Source: CAYUVA01 sp964448115 [NCBI: uncultured bacterium] (GTDB taxonomy: Bacteria; CAYUVA01). Taken from it: DNA of 21,283 nt. Made by a program: the position numbers and the translations under genes. Below the pieces are notes generated by a model that was given only the letters and a program-made list of their open reading frames with translations, did not search any database and was not told where the DNA came from. The DNA lies in assembly GCA_964448115.1 (NCBI GenBank), contig CAYUVA010000061.1, positions 1-21,283 on the forward strand. Direction: 5' to 3'. Of this stretch, positions 1-9,500 are shown one piece after another. Position 1 is the first letter of the stretch. Each line of letters starts with the position of its first letter.

Positions 1-2
1 CT

Positions 3-599
3 GTTGTTGACCTTGACAACATCTGGGGCATGGACTACCACGCGGTCTATAAGTATCCAGAGACAGAGCCGAGCTTGGATTTTGGTGGAATTGATATTGA
101 AGCCATGCCTTCAGGAGAGATATGGGTAACAGGATATAAATCTATAATATATTATTTTAATGGATTTCAATGGTTCATTCCTTTAATTGTTTTCCCAAGT
201 AATAGAAACAATGGCTTTAGTCCAATTCACTTTATCCACCCTAATTCAATATTAGGACGAATTAGATTTTTCACAGATGAAGGAAGTTACACCAAAATGT
301 ATATAATAGAAAAAACAGGTCCTCTACTATTCGGTTATGGTTGTTCCAATATTAGAAAGAATATATTATCTAAAATTGATATAATTGCCTATATTCCATC
401 AAGTACATATAAAGTTGAAATTTATTATGATGGTATTCCAACAGGAATTATTTTATTAGAAAATGATAACAATTATGGTATTTATAGCTATTACTCTTTA
501 ATTCAAGCTAATGCAGAAGGTAAATATCTTCTTGAATTGAAAGTTCAAAACATTGGTAATAAAATACATACTGCACCGTATTTGGAGGTATATCCATGA
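3..599 (+). CDS. C-terminal part of a secreted propeller-type protein ending in a GGYW/WPYL domain (5' truncated by window)
   Basis: The reading frame is open to the left edge, so the ATG at position 30 is probably an internal Met; the residues before it (VDLDNIWGMD) fit the same protein. The first ~60 residues carry propeller-like strands (GEIWVTGYKSIIYYFNG, preceded by GGIDIEAMPS), resembling the periplasmic two-component-regulator (Reg_prop) propeller blades in which a Gly-x-[IV]-W-V-G strand is followed by a Phe-Asn-Gly strand. From position 321 onward there is a copy of the domain seen elsewhere in this window: FGYG, then VEIYYDGIPTGI, then GKYLLEL and APYLEV at the end. The stop codon overlaps the ATG of the next gene by 4 bases (ATGA), so the two are very likely co-translated. 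Base composition drops from GC-rich to very AT-rich after about position 80. Role unknown; probably a surface or periplasmic protein. Confidence 0.75.
   Translation, partial: VVDLDNIWGMDYHAVYKYPETEPSLDFGGIDIEAMPSGEIWVTGYKSIIYYFNGFQWFIPLIVFPSNRNNGFSPIHFIHPNSILGRIRFFTDEGSYTKMYIIEKTGPLLFGYGCSNIRKNILSKIDIIAYIPSSTYKVEIYYDGIPTGIILLENDNNYGIYSYYSLIQANAEGKYLLELKVQNIGNKIHTAPYLEVYP
321..596 (+). repeat. GGYW/WPYL domain at C-terminus of the left-edge protein
   Basis: Begins PLLFGYG, has VEIYYDGIPTGIIL, then GKYLLELKVQN and ends APYLEV. WPYL is changed to APYL. Confidence 0.75.
584..588 (+). promoter_or_regulatory. Ribosome binding site of the giant mosaic gene
   Basis: GGAGG lies 7 bases before the ATG at 596 and inside the end of the upstream gene. 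It decides the start and fits translational coupling through the ATGA overlap. Confidence 0.75.
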
Positions 600-3500
600 A
601 AAAGTTCAATATTATTGCTCTTTTAATAGGAGTGATGATGTCTTTTGACATATCGTATGGATTAATAAAATCCTGTGTTCAATCGTCATCATGTCTCACG
701 CCAACTCCATTAGTTTTAACACCAACGCCATATAGATGTGATCCTGATATCGAAACAATCGACTACATGTCCTACTCCCTCTGCATTTGCGTGCCGGCGA
801 ATGAGAGCACGACGGGGAGTTCTGCCAAGCTCCAGGCGGTGGTTTATCGTCCCCCTGATGATGCCCTTGATGAAAATGAAACCATTCCTCTAGTGCTTAA
901 ATACTGGCCCTATGAGTCGTATAAGGATTATAAAATTAATTCCCACGCACAAGATTTATATCCAAGTGAGTTAGGTTTTGATGGTTTTTTAAGTGAACAG
1001 GATAGACTGAAAAAGTGCTTGGATGAACTATTTATTCCATTTGAGAATGGTCGACCTGTATTTGAAAATCCCTATGACTGGTGCGGTCAGAAGGTCGCCA
1101 TAATGGAGGTTTCTGTGAGAGGGCGACTTGGCTCTTGGGCTCAGGACTATCGTAATCCTAAGAATACTCCGGTTCCATGGTATAACGATCCACCATTGGA
1201 TTGGGATAGCGATGGCGCAGCGATCCTGGAATGGCTTGATGCTCAGGAGTGGTGGAACGGGAAAATTGTCTTGTATGGTGGTTCGGGGCGTGGTGTTTCA
1301 AGCCAACGATTATGCACAAAGCTGAAGGACAAAATCATCAATAAGGCAGCGGATCTTAATGGAACAGCAGTATTTAACAGCATTCTATGGGATAGTCGGA
1401 TTAGCGTGTATGAAAATGGAGCCTTATATCTATGGCCGTATTATAATATCACCTGTTTTTATCAAGGGTATGGTAAAGAACATAATCCCCTTTATTCGAA
1501 TCCACTTTGGGTACTTAAAACACTTCCATTGTGCGATTTGGCAAATGATCCTCTAAGAAAAGTAACATATACACCTACACCTGGAACACCAAAAGCATCA
1601 AGGTATACCCCCACTCCAGTACCTCAATTTGGTCGATTTTGTTATGCTGAACCTAATGAAGATTTTGATTTAAATTCAACACTTTGTCCTTATAAAAGAA
1701 AGAATGAAATATCTTACTGGACACAATATTGGCAGGATAATTGGCTTGATGGATTCAGAGATGAAATCAATACTGTGACTATCACAGGATGGTGGGATCA
1801 TTTTCTTGGAACGACTATTGAAGGTTATAATAATTTGAGATCAGGTGCTCATATAAAAGACCATTATCTGATAATTGCACCAGCAGGTCACGGAATAACC
1901 AATGCTGAGATGGGAGAATTCGATTTTGACCTAATTGAACCGCTTTTTCCTCATTCACCTGTTCCGTCTCATCAACCATTACTTGACGAGTATTTTCGTG
2001 ATAGGGCTATCGAAGCCGAGATATTAGCATCACCTACTCCAATAAAGGCTCGTTTTCATAACAAACATATTGCATTATGGATGGTTGGTACAGAAAATTG
2101 GATGTTTGTTGATGAATTTCCTTTATCAATGCCAACTGTAGTTCACACCAAACTATATTTTAAGTTAGGTATAGATCCTCGTGGAAATCCATCTGAATTT
2201 CGAGTGGGAGAAGGTAATTTAGCTAGCTATCCTCCATCAGATACCCAGTTTGTAGAATTTACATATAATCCAAATAATCCGGTTTTAACACGCGGCGGTG
2301 TAATGGCTGATGAGAATCCAACAGGATTGTTCATTAATGGAATATATAACCAAAAACAAGTAGAGATTCGTTCAGATGTATTAACATATACATTTAGACC
2401 TTTCACGTCAGAAGGGTATGAAATCTGCGGTGAAATTCGTGCACATCTGATAGTAAGTTCTAATAAACATGATGCTGATTTTACAGTAAAAGTGGTGGAT
2501 GTTTATCCCGACGGAACTTCCTATGGATTATGCGATGGCATTGGTAGATTAAGCTATCTGCTTGAAGAGGATTATATCCCTGATTCTCAAGTATCTATAA
2601 CTTTCAATGTTGGCTATTTATGTAACTTTTTTAGAAAGGGACACAGTTTAAGAGTAGAAATAGCTGGATCAAACTTTCCGAAATACGATAGAAATCTAAA
2701 TCCTGATTCTAATTATATAACATCTTACCATGAAACATCCTCTAATGCACCAGGATCAGCAACACTGAAATTCTATCATAGACATGGTGATGACTATTCC
2801 TGGATAGAATTACCAAAAACATCCTTTATGGCAACTACACCTACACCTACTCCAGTTGATTGGAATAACAAAAGTGATGATTATTATGTTCAATTAGGTG
2901 GATGGTTTGCTAATAATGTGGCACAATTACCTGGTACAGAATCTACACCTTATTTGAAAACCTGTAGTTATATATGTAGAGTGCCCGATACTGTAATCCA
3001 ACGAGTTGAACTGAAAATCCGTGATGAAACGAATACAGCGATATCCAATGCGAATGAAGTTACACTCTTAAAAGCTTCCCCGCTTCAGGCACCATATAAT
3101 AATTGGTGTCTCGTATCATTTCCATATAATTATACACAACCAACTTATTATGGTTATTTAAATGACACATATACAGGTTCTATAGTTGGTGAAGCAGCCT
3201 ATCGTTATCCTCCGGGCTACCTAAAAGGAAAATATGCATGGCCTTATCTTTACATTCCAGAAAGTGGTGATTCTTTTAATTTGACAGATGTCAATGATGC
3301 AATCACTCGAGGTTTAACCTCATTAACTTATTGGCCGGATTCCCCAAATTCAGTTATCATTGGAGGTTATGAAGGTACCAATTTATACAATAACAATAAT
3401 GCTTTGAGTGGTTCAATCAAATTATCCGCGTATGTTATTCCATGCAAAGCTTCAGATCCAATAAAGGATGTTGAGATACGTATAAGACATCAATCTATAG

Positions 3501-6500
3501 CGTGTACGGACTCAAAAACAGGTTTATTCCTTCAAAAGATAAATCATAACCATTGGGAATGGACTGCAGATGATATCAATGCTAATGTCGATAAGCTTGG
3601 AGGTACTTATCGTATATTAGAACTTTGGGCTAGAACGGATAACAATAGTACAGTAATATGGCCTTATCTTTACCTAGCTCCTAATTGTCTTTATCTTCCA
3701 CCTGAATATAATAATCCAAAATCACAGCTAGAGAAAATATTAAATCCTGATAAATACAAAAATCCTATTCCTAATACACTTAATGAATCTATTAGATTTG
3801 TTAAAAACTCGCCATATAAATATGGTTATGATATTATTATATATAGAGATTTTAATGAAACTATAATCTATGATTTAAATCAAAATATACCTTTTGGGGT
3901 TTCAATTTATGAAAGGGTTGAACGCAACAATACCAACCGAAATCCAACAAAAATAAAAATATCTAATCCCCAAGGTATTATTTTATCAGGAGATAATACC
4001 ATTGAAGGATTCGAATTTGTAATGGATAATTCTGGCGGAGATACTTTTTTTACGATAGATAATACTGAACATATTGAACTCAGTAACAACTTTTTTAATT
4101 GTAATCCACAAATGGAAGGCTATAAGACAATAACAAAACCGATTCAAATTGAAAATTCAGATAAAATAAAAATAGTTAATAACTTATTTAGTTTATCAGA
4201 GGATGGTACGGGATTGTCTATTATTTCAAGTGGTTCTGGAACTTATGAAAATGCAGACCTTAATCTTGTGGTTTGGGGGAATACTATAAATGGTGGTAGT
4301 ATCGGAATTCAAAGTGATGAAAATTCTTTAATACACATCGAAAATAATAATATTATAAATTATTCAAATTATGCAATTAAATGGGACAATAATCATACTT
4401 TAGTACAATATAATAATGCCTTTTCAACACATCTTCAAATGGAATCTAATTTTCATACACCACCTGACGTATCACCATTAATGTTAATAAAGAACTATTC
4501 ATATTTTCCAGATTTTAAGCGCTTGACGATAGGCGGGAATTTCCATCATTACTATCTTAAACATAAAGGAATTGACGATTATGAATCAAGTCAGTTAGTT
4601 GATGCTGGGAATTATGAAGCAATAGAGATACCAGGTTCACTTGATTTAGGTACTACTAGAACAGATGGTTATCCTGATGTTGGAAAAATTGATATTGGAT
4701 TTCATTATAGAAGATTTGATCCTGTAGCGCCGACTTTGACACCACTCCCAACCCCAACACCATTCGCAGGACATACATGCATACCTGAGACAGCACCTGA
4801 AGCTACGCCTATTATAGTGTATAGCGAAATTGAGTTCGATTTCGGGATTGAAGAGGAGCCTGATTCTCAAGGTTGGGAAGCTTTCGGATTATGGCATCTT
4901 GAGAATACTAGCTCCAATGTGGAAGGTATTTTATCTGATGATAACTACACTTTGCCGGTTTTCTGGTATGGAGATAGTGAATCTGGAGACTATGATACAG
5001 GTGTCGCTAATTGTGGCGCTTTGATTTCTCCCCCCATAACCTTACCGTCTGAAGATGTTTCCGAGGCGTATGTATTGTTTGATATGTTTACCGATGTTGA
5101 GGTGTTTAGAGTTTTAATTGACCAAGAATTCGACATCCGCCAGGTTTTAGTTCAAGAGAAGGTCGAAGAAGAATGGCAAAACTCCTGGCAGCCAATTTAC
5201 AGGACTTCTTATATAACGACTAATCGGATGTTTGAATTGCAAGGGGCTGATTTGACTCCATATCTAGGTAAGACCATTCGCCTATTGTACCTCTTCAGAA
5301 CCATGGATGAAAAAGGAAATGACCATCATGGCTGGATGGTCGATAATGTAAGGGTAGCTATCTATCCGACTTTACCGACACCCACGCCTACGGATACGGC
5401 GACATCTACACCGACTGCAAAGCCTACTTCGACCCCCACTGAGACTCCTACAGCTACATACACACCTGTTAATTGGCCGCAATATCAACATGATGAACAG
5501 AGGACTGGAAGATGTAATTATAACGCTCCGAATAATCCCGGACTTTATTGGAGTCATGAATCAAGTGGAGAAATCTTTTCATCACCCGTGATTGATCATA
5601 ATAATCGGATATATTATGGTGGTGGTGACAATAAGCTTTATTGCCTTAATAGTGATGGAACTTTAGCATGGTCATACTCTACAGGTAACTATATTGAAGG
5701 AGCACCTGCAATTGACAGTCAAGGGAATATATTTGTGGGGTCAAAAGATAACAAGATTTACAAATTTGATTCTCAAGGAAATCTTTCTTGGTCATATCCA
5801 ACGGGTGGATATATATCAGGATCTCCATTGATAACCAGTAATGGCAAGATTATTATTGGGTCAACAGATAATGATATTTACTGTCTGAATTCAGATGGTT
5901 CACTTGTATGGTCTTATTCTACTGATGGAGGGATTTCCTCCTCTATTTCAGAAGGACTAAATGACAATTTATATTGTGCTGCGGGTGAAACTAATGGTGG
6001 TCTATATAAACTTAATATTGATGGCACCTTACTTTGGTCAACAAGTGTAGATAGATATAGTTCAAAATATTCTTCTCCGGTAGTAAAGATTTTCAATGAT
6101 GGATATGATTTAAATGAAACCATTTATTTAGGGAGTTACGAGAAGTTATTGGCTTTTTATCCTTCGGGTAGTATAAGATGGTCTTATAATATTGATTCTA
6201 ATCACGGGATTAATTGTGCCCCCTCAGTCGGAGATAATGGTGATATCTATTTTGGAACAAATCCATCAAGTAAAATTTATGCTGTTAAATCAGATGGCTC
6301 TATTCGCTGGAGTCTATCCTTGAAGACATTCAATAGAGCTTCAGCTATTGTTGACTCAAGTAATCATATTATTTTGTCATCGGGAGTTTCGAGTATTATT
6401 TATTGTTATAATTCAGACGGAACGCTCTTATGGAGTTATGATGATGAGATAACCCAAGTAGGCAGAAGCAGTCCTGGCATGGATTATAAGGGGACTATTT

Positions 6501-9500
6501 ATTGGGGTGCGCAGGGAGGCAAGTTGTTCGCTGTGGGCTTCCCGACCTCCACACCCACAATGACACCTACAACAACACCAACTTCTACACCGACAGCTTC
6601 TCCAACCTTAACCCCTTCAAATACACCAACCCAAACGGTTACCAATACTCCGACTTTGACACCGACGATATCTGAAACACCTACCGATACGCCGACAGCT
6701 ACGCATACCCCAACGGTTACCTGTACGCCGTCCCCTTATCAAGGGCACTGGTGTACCGACTTAGAAGACCTGGAGGAAACCTTATACTGGCATAGCAATT
6801 TGGGACCACTACTTCCTCATAGCCAGGATTCTGATTTCGGATGGCACCTGGTTTCGACCGATGAGAATGATGAAAGTTATTATCCCTTGTATGGCTCTGA
6901 ATTTTCTGGAGAGCGGGGACCTTATGCCTATAGCGATTACTATGCCTTCTGGTTTGGCTCTCTTACAACCGGTTATTATGAGGGTGATGTCATTTCTGGT
7001 TCTTTGATATCCCCGCCGATAGAGATCGCATCGCACTCAACCTTAAGCTTCCAGTCCTGGCGTGAAGTAGAACCCGATGCGGGAACTCAGTGGGATAAAA
7101 GCCTGGTTTATATTTCAACGGATGATACCTTGACCTGGCAACAGATATACCAAGTATCAGATAACAACAATAACTGGATTCAATACAATATTGACTTATG
7201 TGATTTCACAGACGAGACGCTATATTTCAAGTTCGTGTTTGATACTGTCGATTATTATTATAATGATTATCGCGGCTGGTATTTGGATGATTTCTGTATC
7301 AATACTCATTCTCCGACTCCGACCAATACGGCAACCCCGACAGCCACACCATCGATGACACCGACTGATACGCCGGCTACCGCGACCTGGACGCCGACTG
7401 ATAGTCCGACTTCAACGCCGACCCGTACCTGTACTGAAACTCCAACCTCGACGCCGACTATGTCGCCTAGTAACACACCGACAATCACCGATACTCCGAC
7501 TATCACTCCTACGCCTTTCAATGTCTGCGATGAGCATTACTATGAGGATTTTGAGAGCGACACTGTGGAGACCTGGTGGAAAGCCAGTGGCTTATGGCAT
7601 CGAGTGGGGACCGAAGATAGCATTTACGCCAAATATGTCAGCTCAGAGCACAGCTTCTGGTATGGTATAAACGCCACTGGTGATTATGATACAGGTTACG
7701 AGAATTACGGTTACCTAACCTCCCCGCCCTTGTTTATCGGTGATTGCGGTACTACATCGCTGGTTTTCCGCACTTACGAGGAGGTGGAGCCTTATGCAGG
7801 CTCTTATTATGACACCAGGATTTTGTACATATCCAGCAATGACGGGGTTTCCTGGCAATTTGCCATGCAGTTTACTGACTTCGAGGGAGATTGGACTACC
7901 AGGGTGGTCGATTTGAGCGATTATCTAGGGCACACGATTTGGCTCAGCTTCGAGTTTGATACAGTCGATGAGCTATACAACAACTATGCCGGATGGTATA
8001 TAGACGATCTTGAAATCCAGACCAACACGCCCACCAATACACCGAGCAGCACGCCGACAGCGACGCCTACATCAACGCCTACATCAACGCCGAGCAACAC
8101 GCCGACGCCGGTGTACAATGTCAGTGGGCATGTCTATTACAGCGGAGCAAAACGAGGAGATATCCTGCTGGCTGCCATGAACATGGATATGAACATGGTA
8201 TCCTTCGGGATGACCGACCAGCCAGGCGCTTATGCCCTGTGGACGCCTGTTCCCGATGGCTATTACATCGTGTTCGGCGGTGTTGATCACGATGGAAACC
8301 TTATCTACCTGCCTCCAGATCAAAATCCCGCTGATTACTATTACGCGGTGGGGCTTTCCGACCTGGTAGTGGTCGATGGCAGCGATGTTACCGATGTAGA
8401 TTTCTGGTTGGCTGATATGTGGGGCTGGAACTACTTCCAGCGTGATGCTTATAAATCGGGAGTAGAACCCGAGGTCAAGGCTCCCTCGGATGGGCTGATC
8501 GAGTGGATTGCCGACCTGGAAAGCCCTATATACACTGCTCCCGTTGGTGTCGATGATGATACATTCTATCTTGGATTAAGCGATGGGAACTTCATTGCCA
8601 TACAAGAGACCATCGGCGACTACAACGAGACCATCCCTGAAGTCCTGTGGAGCTATGCAACAGGGGGCTCGATTCATTCTTCGCCGGCGCTGGCGACCAA
8701 TGATACAACCTACTTCGGTTCGGATGATCAAAGTATCTATGCTCTTACAACTGATGGCGAATTGCGGTGGAGCTTTGCTACTGGCGGATATGTCAGGGCT
8801 GCGCCGATGCTGGGCAACAACGATACCACAATGTATGTCGGCTCATTCGATAACAACTATTATTGTCTTGACCGCAACGGCACCCTTGTGTGGCGCTTCG
8901 CTTGCGATGATAATATCTCGACGACCTCAGCGCTGGATTGGTATGACAACTCTTATGTTACGACCCAATCGGGGATGCTGTACTCGATAGATGCTGACAG
9001 CAACCTGAACTGGTCATTGGAGCTTAATGGCACGCTAAGCGCCCCGACGCTGGATATGAACCTAGTTGTCTATGTCGGCTCCAGCGATAGCAAGCTGTAT
9101 GCGGTTGAATCAGATGGAAGCCTCAAGTGGAGCTACGAGACGGGTGGAAGCATTCGAGGATCCGCTGCAATCGGACGCAGCCACAGGATCTATTTAGGCT
9201 CTGATGATAACAACCTTTACGCTCTGAATCCAGCCGGCTCTTTGGAGTGGTACTATTCGACAGGCGGTGCAGTGCGCTTCTCGCCGATAATAGCCGATGT
9301 TTGTCTGGAATGGGGTTCTCAGGATTGCAATAATACCAATCCTGAGGTGGTCTTCTTCGGCTCCAATGACGGGCATTTCTACGCAGTCAACTCCGATGGT
9401 TCGCTGTTGTGGAGCTATCCGGTGCTGGCTGATATGGAGTCATCGGCGATGATACCTGGCTACGATGAGCTATGCTTTGGAGCAGAAGATGGAAAGGTTT

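Noticed and set aside
596-680. Lipoprotein signal in the giant protein (LIKSC)
   Set aside because: Lys before Ser-Cys does not fit a lipobox; a normal signal peptide is more likely.
7306-7521. Minus-strand open frame rich in Val-Gly (VGVSVGV)
   Set aside because: Exact antisense of a Thr/Pro linker; the Val/Gly repeat is only the reverse reading of acNccNac words. The same holds for 9835-10053 (minus) and 20913-21209 (plus).
8583-8990. 135-codon plus-strand open frame in another frame of propeller 2
   Set aside because: The in-frame propeller blades explain the region; the alternative text has no blade or other motif.
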